Positions 9,874 through 17,656 of a stretch of DNA of 64,000 nt are shown one piece after another. The position numbers and the translations under genes are program-made. Within the stretch, counting starts at the first letter, position 1; every line of letters starts with the position of its first letter. The stretch comes from JAVKBW01 sp964352715 (GTDB taxonomy: Bacteria; Pseudomonadota; Alphaproteobacteria; UBA8366; Aestuariispiraceae): positions 19,192-83,191 of the forward strand of contig CAYGSU010000006.1 in the NCBI GenBank assembly GCA_964352715.1, read 5' to 3'. The notes beneath the pieces are model-generated. The model saw only the letters and a program-made list of their open reading frames with translations, was not told where the DNA came from and did not search any database.

Positions 9874-10293
9874 CTATTGTTCGGTCGGTTCTTCCATCCA
9901 CGGGATCGGATTGACCTCCACACCTTCCTCAACCAGTTCGGCGGCTTCCCGCATGGTGGCGGATCCGTAGATGCCACGTTCTTCCGCTTCGCCATAATGG
10001 ATCTTGCGGGCTTCTTCGGCAAAGTTGTCGCCGACATAGTCACAGTTCGCGCGGACCTGATCGCGCATCACCGCGAACATCTTCTTCATCTGCGTCACTT
10101 TTTCCGATTTCGCGAGATCACGGGATTCGCCGGTCGTGATATTCGGCGCGCTCAGGCCTTTTTCGATCTTGCGGCTGCTGCAGACGGGGCATTCGACAAG
10201 CTTTTTCTTGCGCTGCTTCTCAAAAGCGTCGCTGTTGGAGAACCAGCCTTCGAATTCGTGACCCTTCTCGCAATAGAGATTGAATGAAATCAC
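9874..10293 (-). CDS. DUF1178 family protein
   Basis: 139 aa, function unknown. It opens MISFNLYCEKGHEFEGWF and has cysteines arranged as a possible zinc knuckle: C8 and then CPVC at about 35-38, followed by KIEKGLSAPNI, which is the conserved DUF1178 pattern. The middle is basic and helical and the C-terminus acidic. In alphaproteobacteria this gene commonly travels with the nitrilase-family gene, grxC and comF, which are found close by here, but a methyltransferase gene with its own promoter sits in between. Stop codons of this gene and of convergent ubiG are only six bases apart. Confidence 0.85.
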   Translation of the reverse strand: MISFNLYCEKGHEFEGWFSNSDAFEKQRKKKLVECPVCSSRKIEKGLSAPNITTGESRDLAKSEKVTQMKKMFAVMRDQVRANCDYVGDNFAEEARKIHYGEAEERGIYGSATMREAAELVEEGVEVNPIPWMEEPTEQ

Positions 10294-10337
10294 TGTTAAC
10301 CCTCAACCAACCTGTAGAAACAAGATAAACTGAACAA

Positions 10338-10364
10338 GCACTCGGGCCGTATGAGTGCTATAAT
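10338..10364 (+). promoter_or_regulatory. Extended -10 promoter with overlapping inverted repeat
   Basis: An extended -10 element, TGCTATAAT at 10356-10364, lies 28 bases before the ATG of the methyltransferase gene at 10392. Directly upstream, GCACTC (10338-10343) and GAGTGC (10353-10358) form a six-base inverted repeat with a nine-base spacer covering the -35/-10 spacer. I see no good -35 hexamer, consistent with an extended -10 promoter. The dyad is a candidate repressor or activator site. Pattern only, no data. Confidence 0.5.
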
Positions 10365-10391
10365 CCTAATATAAATGGGAAAAAACGCCAA

Positions 10392-10967
10392 ATGCGCAAG
10401 TCATCCTGTGAAAATGAATTGACCGGCAAAGCGACGGGTCACGGCGGTCTGTCGGCCCCTTCCGCCTGGATCGAGCGCTGGCATGGCATGTTCGGCGACG
10501 GCAAAACCGTGCTGGATCTGGCCTGCGGAAGCGGCCGGCACGGAAGGTTGTTCCTGGGAAACGGCGCAAGAGTCACCTTCGTCGATATCGATACGGACGG
10601 GCTCAACGATCTGAAAGGCAACAGCCGCGCAACTGTTGTGCAGGCCGACCTGGAGAATGCTGACTGGCCGCTGCCGAATCGGACATTCGACGCTGTCGTG
10701 GTGACGAACTACCTGCACCGGCCGCTGTTCAGGAATATTGTCAGCGCCGTCGCACCCGGCGGCTGGCTGTTTTACGAAACCTTTGCGGTCGGCAACGAAC
10801 GCTACGGACGGCCGTGCAACCCGGACTTTCTGCTGAAGCACGACGAACTGAAACATTCAGTGGAAGGCGAACTGGAGATCGTCGGATACGCCCATTCGCT
10901 GCGCATTCTGCCGAAGCGCGCCGTCATGCAGCATATCGCCGCTCAACGACCCAACCCGTCAGCCTAG
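10392..10967 (+). CDS. Class I SAM-dependent methyltransferase, TehB-like
   Basis: 191 aa. The SAM-binding motif I VLDLACGSGRHGRLFL is at about 39-54, followed by the acidic motif FVDIDTDGL and the post-motif AVVVTNYLHRPLF. The fold resembles TehB-type and small-molecule methyltransferases; the substrate cannot be read from the sequence. The gene is transcribed against DUF1178 upstream and the nitrilase-family gene downstream, whose stop codon overlaps its own end by four bases. A separate promoter with a dyad precedes it, so regulation independent of the neighbours is likely. Confidence 0.8.
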   Translation: MRKSSCENELTGKATGHGGLSAPSAWIERWHGMFGDGKTVLDLACGSGRHGRLFLGNGARVTFVDIDTDGLNDLKGNSRATVVQADLENADWPLPNRTFDAVVVTNYLHRPLFRNIVSAVAPGGWLFYETFAVGNERYGRPCNPDFLLKHDELKHSVEGELEIVGYAHSLRILPKRAVMQHIAAQRPNPSA

Positions 10968-11800
10968 AAACGATAGGACCGGCCATTGTCGAGGCTGGGC
11001 ACCATTGACCGCACACGGGAAATCGCGCTCAGGTCCAGGTCGGCGACAAGCACGCCCGGGTCGGTTCCCTGATCGGCGACAACCTCGCCCCACGGGTCAA
11101 CAACCAGCGAATGGCCATAGGTCTTTCGGCCATCGGGATGATCGCCGGTCTGCGCGGCGGCAATCACGAAGCTTCCGGTTTCAATCGCCCGCGCCCGCAG
11201 CAGCGCATGCCAGTGCGCCGTGCCGGTTTTGCGGGTAAAGGCCGACGGTGCCGTCAACAGCGTTGCGCCTTGCTGGGCAAGGTCGCGGTAGAGATAGGGA
11301 AACCGCATATCGTAACAGATTGTCAGGCCGAATTTACCCCAGGGCGTGTCTGCGAGAACCGCCCGATCACCCGGCCGGTAAGTCGATGATTCACGGTAGA
11401 TTTCGCCACCGGACAGGGCGACATCGAACATGTGAATCTTGTCGTAGCGCGCTGAAATGCCGCCATCCGGGCTGATCAGCAGCGCCCGGTTGGCCAGCCG
11501 GCCATCGGGATCGCCGGGCTGAACCGCCAGACAGACCTGTATCCAGACCGACTTTTCCCCGGCAATCTCACGTACCATCGCGAGATAGGGATCATCCGCC
11601 TCCGGCCTGACCTGCTGTCGCGCCAAGTCCGCGTTGCGCTGAACCAGATTGGCGACTTCCGGCAGGAAAATCATTTCCGCACCGGCTTCGACCGCCTGCA
11701 ACAGCATCGGCTGGGCCTGCGCAATGTTTTCGTCAAGCACCGCCGCCCCGGTATACTGGATCAGGGCAACGCGCAGGCTATCGGGAACGGGGGGATTCAA
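10964..11800 (-). CDS. Carbon-nitrogen hydrolase (nitrilase superfamily, Nit2/omega-amidase-like)
   Basis: 278 aa. The catalytic triad of the superfamily is recognisable: Glu in MIFLPEVANLV (E48), Lys in ISARYDKIHMFDV, and Cys in GLTICYDMRFPYLYR. Nit-type proteins of this subgroup hydrolyse omega-amides of dicarboxylates or deaminated glutathione; the latter is suggested by the neighbouring glutaredoxin gene but is inference. Its start overlaps the grxC stop (ATGA), so comF-grxC-hydrolase likely form one minus-strand operon. Confidence 0.88.
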   Translation of the reverse strand: MNPPVPDSLRVALIQYTGAAVLDENIAQAQPMLLQAVEAGAEMIFLPEVANLVQRNADLARQQVRPEADDPYLAMVREIAGEKSVWIQVCLAVQPGDPDGRLANRALLISPDGGISARYDKIHMFDVALSGGEIYRESSTYRPGDRAVLADTPWGKFGLTICYDMRFPYLYRDLAQQGATLLTAPSAFTRKTGTAHWHALLRARAIETGSFVIAAAQTGDHPDGRKTYGHSLVVDPWGEVVADQGTDPGVLVADLDLSAISRVRSMVPSLDNGRSYRF

Positions 11801-12063
11801 GCCGCCGGCGACCCCAGCAGTGCATCAAGCTTGCCGTTCCTCTCAAGCTCCATCAGTTCGGTGCAGCCGCCGATTCCCTTGTCATCGATAAATATCTGGG
11901 GAACCGTCATTGCGCCGGGCGAGCGCTGTTCCATTTCTTCCTTTTTGCCCTTTTCCTCCCAGATATTGTATTCCTCGAAAGACACATTCTTCTTGGTCAG
12001 CAGCTTCTTTGCCTGGAAGCAAAAGCCGCACATCGGCCGTGTATAGATTTCGACTTTCGCCAT
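11797..12063 (-). CDS. grxC: Glutaredoxin 3
   Basis: 88 aa single-domain thioredoxin-fold dithiol oxidoreductase reduced by glutathione. The active-site motif is CGFC (residues 12-15, in MCGFCFQAKKLL), a variant of the usual CPYC. The cis-proline segment AMTVPQIFIDDKGIGG and C-terminal GCTELMELE match GrxC. The Gly in place of Pro in the active site should alter redox potential. The downstream hydrolase start overlaps its stop by four bases; comF lies 133 bases upstream. Confidence 0.92.
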   Translation of the reverse strand: MAKVEIYTRPMCGFCFQAKKLLTKKNVSFEEYNIWEEKGKKEEMEQRSPGAMTVPQIFIDDKGIGGCTELMELERNGKLDALLGSPAA

Positions 12064-12196
12064 CTTAAAACTCCGTAATAGATCAGAATTGCGCCTGATA
12101 TGGCGTTAGTCCGCCGGGGAACAATATTCCTGCCGTCACATGTCTGTGTCCGGAAGGATACAAAGTTCCGCAAACCATACAAGCACCGGCGAACCG

Positions 12197-12967
12197 TCAG
12201 GGTCTCGGTTTCGGCACCCGGGCGATGGTCAACACGTCAACGCGCGCCGCACCCGCCTTTTTCAGCACACGGGCGCATTCCTCGACCGTAGATCCGGTCG
12301 TAAACACATCGTCCACAATCAGGATCGTGCGGCCCTGTATGCGCTCGGCCCATTTCGGGCGAACAGCAAAAGCGCCGCGCACATTCCGCGCCCGGGCAAT
12401 TGCCGAAAGATGCCCTTGCGGGCTGGTTCTGCGCTTTCGTTCAATCAGATCGATCGCCGGTTTGGCATCGCAGACTCTGGTTATGCCGTGAACCAGCAGT
12501 GCCGCCTGATTGTAGCGCCGCTGCCATAGCCGCAGCCGGTGCATCGGCACCGGCGCAATGAAATCCGCCTGCCCGATCAGATCCGTTCCGGCGCGCAACA
12601 GCCAGCGCGAAAACACCGGCGCGAAATCCGTTCGGTCGGCATATTTGAAATCCGTCAGCAGCGACCGGCTGTTATCATCATAGGCCAGCACGGCGCGGGC
12701 GTGATCGAAATGCGGCGGCCGCGCCTCGCAGGACGCGCACATGGTGCCCGGCGGTACGGGATGATCGAACGGCAATCCGCAGGCATCGCAGGCCGGGCCG
12801 GAATAGAAATCGATGCTCAACCAAGCCTTTGCCGACAAGCCACCCAGACCGGAAACCAGTTCACCCGTCTTCAGGCAGCGCGATGGCAGCACGGCATCGA
12901 GAACGCTCCGACCGATCGGCTGGAACCGGCGGAAGACCCCGCCTTTCAGGGAGAGGGAAGCGAACAC
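12197..12967 (-). CDS. ComF family phosphoribosyltransferase-like protein
   Basis: 256 aa. A cysteine pair set (CDACGLPF and CASCEARP, about residues 75-100) suggests a zinc-binding N-terminal part. The PRTase motif ILIVDDVFTTGSTVEECA lies near the C-terminus. ComF proteins take part in DNA uptake in naturally competent bacteria but are widespread with unclear function elsewhere. The start is a GTG at 12967. Upstream of grxC in the same direction and divergent from the methyltransferase gene at 13107. Confidence 0.88.
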   Translation of the reverse strand: MFASLSLKGGVFRRFQPIGRSVLDAVLPSRCLKTGELVSGLGGLSAKAWLSIDFYSGPACDACGLPFDHPVPPGTMCASCEARPPHFDHARAVLAYDDNSRSLLTDFKYADRTDFAPVFSRWLLRAGTDLIGQADFIAPVPMHRLRLWQRRYNQAALLVHGITRVCDAKPAIDLIERKRRTSPQGHLSAIARARNVRGAFAVRPKWAERIQGRTILIVDDVFTTGSTVEECARVLKKAGAARVDVLTIARVPKPRP

Positions 12968-13106
12968 GGAAAGCCCTGCCTTCTAGGTCACTGCATTGCC
13001 GGGAAGAGTAGACGGCGCAGGCACGTTGCGTATAGGGAAATCGGCACGACCAGAAATTCCCCATCGGACTCTAGGCGTAAGGGCCGCAAGGCTCCATATT
13101 GCAGAT

Positions 13107-14018
13107 ATGTCGAACCCGCCGGATTCCATGAAAATATTCGATCGCACTCTCGTTCGCCGACGCCGCGACAGGGCGGCAGCCGGTTTCGACAAGCATTCCT
13201 TTCTTGCCGACGAGGTTGCGGATCGTTTGGCTGACCGTCTTCTGGACATCAAGAGACAGTTCCCCGTCGCGCTTGATCTGGGGGCGAAAACGGGATGTTT
13301 CGACCGGGTTCGCAAGAACACGGGCGGCATCGAGACCCTGCTGCAGGTCGACCTGTCGCCCCGCATGACAAGCCGGACATCGGGCCTTGCGGCTGTTGCC
13401 GACGAGGAATGGCTGCCCTTTGCCGAAGAAAGCCTCGATCTGGTGGTCTCGAACCTTTCGCTGCATTGGGTAAACGATCTGCCCGGCGCGCTGATACAGA
13501 TCAATCGGGCCTTGAAGCCCGACGGATTGTTCATGGGCGCGATGCTCGGCGGAGACACGCTTATGGAACTGCGCGATGCGCTGATGACTGCCGAGATAGA
13601 ACTTACCGGCGGCGCAGGTCCACGGGTTTCACCATTCGCCGATCTCAGAGACGGCGGTGCGCTGTTGCAGCGGGCCGGGTTCGCCCTGCCGGTTGTCGAC
13701 AGCGACCGTATCACGGTCAGCTATGCAACGATTTTCGACCTGATGGCCGATCTGCGGGGCATGGGCGAAACCAACGCCACTGTTGAACGAACGAGGATGC
13801 CGTTAACCCGCCGCTTGCTGTTGCAGGCTGGAGAGGTGTATCACGACCGGTATTCCGATCACGAGGGCCGATTGCAGGCAACCTTCCATATCATCTATCT
13901 ACACGGTTGGGCGCCGCATGAAAGTCAGCCGAAGCCGCTTCGGCCGGGATCCGCGAAACAACGTCTTGCCCAGGTTCTGGGCGCAGTCGAATCAAGTGCC
14001 GGCGAAAAGGTCGGGTAA
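13107..14018 (+). CDS. Methyltransferase-domain protein, NDUFAF5/BioC-like
   Basis: 303 aa from the ATG at 13107. The segment MKIFDRTLVRRRRDRAA, followed by AGFDKHSFLADEVADRL, is characteristic of the alphaproteobacterial relatives of human NDUFAF5. The SAM-binding strand is LDLGAKTGCF, and LSLHWVNDLPGAL matches the BioC/NDUFAF5 post-motif. NDUFAF5 hydroxylates an arginine of a complex I subunit during assembly; a similar role here is inference from family membership. The frame is open further upstream to 12996, but family similarity begins only at the chosen start. Confidence 0.82.
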   Translation: MSNPPDSMKIFDRTLVRRRRDRAAAGFDKHSFLADEVADRLADRLLDIKRQFPVALDLGAKTGCFDRVRKNTGGIETLLQVDLSPRMTSRTSGLAAVADEEWLPFAEESLDLVVSNLSLHWVNDLPGALIQINRALKPDGLFMGAMLGGDTLMELRDALMTAEIELTGGAGPRVSPFADLRDGGALLQRAGFALPVVDSDRITVSYATIFDLMADLRGMGETNATVERTRMPLTRRLLLQAGEVYHDRYSDHEGRLQATFHIIYLHGWAPHESQPKPLRPGSAKQRLAQVLGAVESSAGEKVG

Positions 14019-14050
14019 ATGCTGAACTGGCAAGGAAGAACGGACTAACA

Positions 14051-14878
14051 ATGGCACATGCTGGTGAACTGCAAGCCGTGGCGGCAGTCAAAAACTCGTT
14101 TTTAAACATTGTCACCGATGTCAGAGGGTTCTTCGAACTCGCCGGCCTGCCGATTCTCGCAACGGCGATCCTGAGTGTATTTTTCGGATCGATCGTTACG
14201 TCGATGGTTGAGCCGGATGCTGTCGATGGCGGTAGCGCGTTGCCCGGCATGTTCCAATTGCTGGCCGTTCTGGGGTCAATACTGTCCCTCGCCCTGTCGC
14301 TGATGTTCATGGTCGCCTGGTATCGCCGGTATCTGGCGGTAAATCCGGTGGAGAGCGGCTGGACGGCCCTGCGCTGGAACCAGACACGGACACGGTTTCT
14401 GTTCCGCATGCTGATGATCGCCGGCATCCTGCTTCTGACAATCGTTCTGGGATTGAGCTTTTTTGAATCCCTGCTGAGCGCTGTCGGCTTCCCGCCTGCT
14501 GTTGTCCTGCTGCTCTGCCTCATGATCGCTCTTGCTATCAACGGGCGGCTGATCCTGATCCTGCCGGCATGCGCCACGGACAACACCCTGACTCTGCGGG
14601 AAAGCTGGAACCTGACGAAGGGGCTGACCGGCCGCATGATGATGGTTCTGCTGTTGCCGGTAGCGCCTGTGCTTTTCGCGGTTCTGGGCATTACAAGCAT
14701 GCTCGGACAGGAAAACGTCGAAGCCTATCTGACCGGAAAGACGTCGATTTCATCGACCCTGACCGGCTCCTTCCTGTTCGCGCTGTTACGCGAAACCCTG
14801 GCCTATGCCTGGTACGCCATTCAGGTTGGCGCCATTGCAGACGCCTATCGCCAGATCAAGGATCGGGCACCGGAATAG
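14051..14878 (+). CDS. Multi-pass membrane protein of unknown function
   Basis: 275 aa. Five or six hydrophobic segments are visible: LPILATAILSVFFGSIV (about 35-55), the region around FQLLAVLGSILSLALSLMF (about 72-95), a pair near 115-165, VLLLPVAPVLFAVLG (about 195-215) and a C-terminal stretch ending AYAWYAIQVGAI. No enzymatic motif recognised. It follows the NDUFAF5-like gene by 32 bases in the same direction and meets mutT tail to tail with a three-base gap. Real gene by codon use and position; function unknown. Confidence 0.78.
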   Translation: MAHAGELQAVAAVKNSFLNIVTDVRGFFELAGLPILATAILSVFFGSIVTSMVEPDAVDGGSALPGMFQLLAVLGSILSLALSLMFMVAWYRRYLAVNPVESGWTALRWNQTRTRFLFRMLMIAGILLLTIVLGLSFFESLLSAVGFPPAVVLLLCLMIALAINGRLILILPACATDNTLTLRESWNLTKGLTGRMMMVLLLPVAPVLFAVLGITSMLGQENVEAYLTGKTSISSTLTGSFLFALLRETLAYAWYAIQVGAIADAYRQIKDRAPE

Positions 14879-14881
14879 CCG

Positions 14882-15337
14882 CTAAAGCAGGTCGCGCAGC
14901 AATGCGACCAACGGCTCATCGGCGGGCGGCATCGGATAGTCGCGCAACCGGGCCGGGCGCACCCAGGCAAGGTCCTGACCTTCCCTTGCTGCCGGTTCTC
15001 CCTGCCAGACACGGCAGGCGAAAAGCGGCATAAGAAGGTGAAAGTCGTCATAGGCGTGGCTGGCGAACGCGACCGGTGCGAGACAGCTTTGCCGCGTGTC
15101 GATGCCCAGTTCTTCCTGCAATTCCCTGACAAGCGCTGCTTCCGGCGTTTCGCCGTCATGCACCTTGCCACCGGGAAACTCCCACAGACCTGCCATCGCC
15201 TTGCCCGCCGGTCGTTTGGCGATCAAAACCCGGCCATCGACATCGACCAACGCTGCCGCAACAACCAGAACCAGCCTGCCTGCTGCCGCATCTCTGGAAT
15301 CGACCTGCCAGCAGCCGTCGCTCAGTTCATCGGTCAT
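14882..15337 (-). CDS. mutT: 8-oxo-dGTP diphosphatase (NUDIX)
   Basis: 151 aa. The Nudix box is complete (G-x5-E-x7-RELQEELGI, within residues 57-79), preceded by GLWEFPGG, the MutT signature. It hydrolyses 8-oxo-dGTP to the monophosphate and so lowers A:T to C:G transversions. It is 20 bases downstream of argJ and likely co-transcribed with the isomerase gene and argJ. In alphaproteobacteria the argJ-mutT adjacency is common. Confidence 0.9.
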   Translation of the reverse strand: MTDELSDGCWQVDSRDAAAGRLVLVVAAALVDVDGRVLIAKRPAGKAMAGLWEFPGGKVHDGETPEAALVRELQEELGIDTRQSCLAPVAFASHAYDDFHLLMPLFACRVWQGEPAAREGQDLAWVRPARLRDYPMPPADEPLVALLRDLL

Positions 15338-15357
15338 TCAGGCAATCCTGCGCCGGT

Positions 15358-16587
15358 TCAGCTTCGGTAATCGGCATTGATGTCGATATAGCCGTGGGTC
15401 AGATCGCACGTCCACACGCAGGCCTTGCCCTTGCCGATGCCAAGATCGACATCGATGCGGATATCGCGTCCTTTCAGATGTTCCGCCACCGGCGCTTCGT
15501 CGTAGCCTGAAACGCCCTCGCCCTTTTCCGCGATGACCGTGCCGCCCATGGCGATCGACAATGTATCCCGGTCAGCCGGCTGGCCCGATTTCCCCACCGC
15601 CATGACGACCCGCCCCCAGTTCGCGTCTTCGCCGGCAATGGCGGTTTTGACCAACGGCGAGTTTCCGATGGCAAGGCCCACTCGACGCGCCGAGTCCGCC
15701 GAGGCAGCGCCGGTCACGTTGATGGTGATGAACTTCTGCGCGCCTTCGCCATCCCTTACAACCTGCTGCGCCAGATCGATCAGTACCGCATCCAGCGCCG
15801 CGCGGAAGGCCTTGAGGTCCTTGTCGGCGATACTTTTCGGCTTCCTGTTTTTGGCCTTGCCCGTCGCCGCCAGCACCAAGGTGTCGCTGGTTGAGGTATC
15901 GCCATCGACGGTGATGGCGTTGAACGACCGGTCAGCCGACCGGCGCAGCAGCTTTTGCAACATCGGGGCGGGTATTGCGGCATCGGTGAAAACAAAGCCC
16001 AGCATGGTCGCCATATCCGGCGCGATCATGCCCGATCCCTTGGCGATGCCGGCGATATTGACTTCGACGCCACCGATTTCCGTCACCGTCCCCGCGCCTT
16101 TCGGGAAGGTATCCGTCGTCATGATGGCGCCGGCGGCGTCGCGCCAGTTGCCGTCCGAAAGCTTTTCCACCAATCCCGGCATGGCATCCGAAATCCGGTC
16201 GCCGGGAAGCTTTTCGCCGATCACCCCGGTTGAGGCGACGACGACCTGCTTCGGTTTGCACCCCAAGGCCGAAGCCGCTGCCGCGGCCATATGACGGGTG
16301 CCTTCCGCGCCGGCCTTTCCGGTGAAAGCGTTCGCGTTGCCGGCATTCACGATGACGCCCCGGGCCTTGCCCTTGGCGACAACGGCGCGCGTCCATTCGA
16401 CCGACGAGGAACAGGTTTTCGATGTGGTGGTGACGCCTGCGATATGCGTGCCTGACGCCAGCGAGGCGAGGAACACATCGTTCCGGCCCTTGTACTTTAC
16501 GCCAGCCGCAGCGGCGGCGACCTGGACACCGGCAACAACGGGCAATGTCGGGAAACGGGCAGGCGCGAGGGGTGATTTCTTGCTCAT
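15358..16587 (-). CDS. argJ: Bifunctional glutamate N-acetyltransferase / amino-acid acetyltransferase
   Basis: 409 aa. ArgJ recycles the acetyl group of N-acetylornithine onto glutamate, and in the bifunctional type also makes N-acetylglutamate from acetyl-CoA. The self-cleavage site is ATMLGF with the nucleophilic Thr at residue 194, dividing alpha and beta chains. NAGNANAFTGKAG near residue 81 is also a family signature. The ATG at 16587 is chosen because upstream codons in the open frame are low in similarity and belong to the neighbouring gene. Other arginine genes in this window are argD, argF and argG. Confidence 0.95.
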   Translation of the reverse strand: MSKKSPLAPARFPTLPVVAGVQVAAAAAGVKYKGRNDVFLASLASGTHIAGVTTTSKTCSSSVEWTRAVVAKGKARGVIVNAGNANAFTGKAGAEGTRHMAAAAASALGCKPKQVVVASTGVIGEKLPGDRISDAMPGLVEKLSDGNWRDAAGAIMTTDTFPKGAGTVTEIGGVEVNIAGIAKGSGMIAPDMATMLGFVFTDAAIPAPMLQKLLRRSADRSFNAITVDGDTSTSDTLVLAATGKAKNRKPKSIADKDLKAFRAALDAVLIDLAQQVVRDGEGAQKFITINVTGAASADSARRVGLAIGNSPLVKTAIAGEDANWGRVVMAVGKSGQPADRDTLSIAMGGTVIAEKGEGVSGYDEAPVAEHLKGRDIRIDVDLGIGKGKACVWTCDLTHGYIDINADYRS

Positions 16588-16600
16588 GTTACGGTGCTTT

Positions 16601-17446
16601 CTATTGAGACGGTTCGCCGGGTTGACCGTAGCGGGATATTGCTGCGCCGTTGACCAGTTCCTCGGTGACCTGTTCTGCGATCTGGTCGGCGGCACGGCGG
16701 ATAAGTTCGGGGCGCATCTGTTCAAAAGTCGGCTGCGGCGCTTCCCGCCGGTCTTCGACAAGAATGACGTGCCAGCCATACTGGGTTTGCACCGGATTGG
16801 AAGAATACTGGTTCGGTTGCAGGGCAAAGGCGACATCGGCGAAAGGTTTCACCATCCGGTCCCGTGTGAAGTAGCCGAGGTCGCCGCCGCGCGATGCGGA
16901 CGGCCCGATCGAGGCTTCCTTGGCCAGATCGGCGAAGGTTTCACCCGCACCGATCCTCTGGATCAGCGCGCGTGCCTTTTCCTCGGTCTCAACCAGAATA
17001 TGACGGGCGCGAACTTCCACCCGGGGCGGATTTTCAAGCAGCCATTTGTCGTACATCGCCTGTAATTCGGCTTCCGACAGGCGCGCCTTGATCTGCTGTT
17101 CAAGGTAGAAATCGTGAATGATCCGGCTGCGGGCCACTTCGAGCCGTTGCTGCACAGCCGGGTTATCGAGAAGATCGGCCTCGCGCGCCCGCTTCAGCAC
17201 AAGCATCTGCCGGATCAGCCGTTCGCGAATTTCAGGATAAAGCGCCTCGAAACCCGCCTGCTGGGTAGAGGACGGCAGCAGATTGAAGGCCGCCACGATA
17301 TCGCTGTGGTAGATCTTCGCGCCTTCGACTTCCGCAACAACCAGCTCGTTCGCGTCTTGTTGCTGGGCCCAGACCGGCGCCGATGCAAAAAGGCATGCCG
17401 TCGCTAGAAAAACCCGGAACATACGGAAAAACGAACAAGACGGCAT
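16601..17446 (-). CDS. Peptidyl-prolyl cis-trans isomerase, PpiC/SurA (parvulin) type
   Basis: 281 aa with a signal peptide (MPSCSFFRMFRVFLATACL, cleavage after APVWAQ) so periplasmic. An N-terminal SurA-like helical part (about 30-140) precedes one parvulin domain at about 145-245, with RARHILVETEEKA, GDLGYFTRDRMVKPFADVAF and YGWHVILVEDRR. It should help fold outer-membrane or secreted proteins. The ATG at 17446 has AGGACC eight bases upstream. It is divergent from secA and 13 bases ahead of argJ. Confidence 0.9.
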   Translation of the reverse strand: MPSCSFFRMFRVFLATACLFASAPVWAQQQDANELVVAEVEGAKIYHSDIVAAFNLLPSSTQQAGFEALYPEIRERLIRQMLVLKRAREADLLDNPAVQQRLEVARSRIIHDFYLEQQIKARLSEAELQAMYDKWLLENPPRVEVRARHILVETEEKARALIQRIGAGETFADLAKEASIGPSASRGGDLGYFTRDRMVKPFADVAFALQPNQYSSNPVQTQYGWHVILVEDRREAPQPTFEQMRPELIRRAADQIAEQVTEELVNGAAISRYGQPGEPSQ

Positions 17447-17563
17447 AGCGAGGTCCTTTATCAATGCACATATAACCGGAAGCAATTTGGAATGGTATGA
17501 CAAAACCATACGACCCTTAAGCGAACAAGTGGCTCAATTTATAGGTATTTGGCACCGCTATCG

Positions 17564-17592
17564 TTGACACGCCAGCGGCACGCGCTTATCTC
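17564..17592 (+). promoter_or_regulatory. Predicted sigma70 promoter of secA
   Basis: TTGACA at 17564-17569, a 17-base spacer, and TATCTC at 17587-17592. It points at secA, whose ATG is 65 bases downstream of the -10. The -35 box is a perfect consensus; the -10 is weak. Confidence 0.5.
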
Positions 17593-17656
17593 CAGACACA
17601 CGATCCACGATTCTTACTGATCCGGTTACATATACTCTTTCAAGGACTCCTTATAG

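Noticed and set aside
10964..12967. comF as evidence for natural competence
   Set aside because: ComF homologues are widespread in non-competent alphaproteobacteria, and no other competence gene is in the window.
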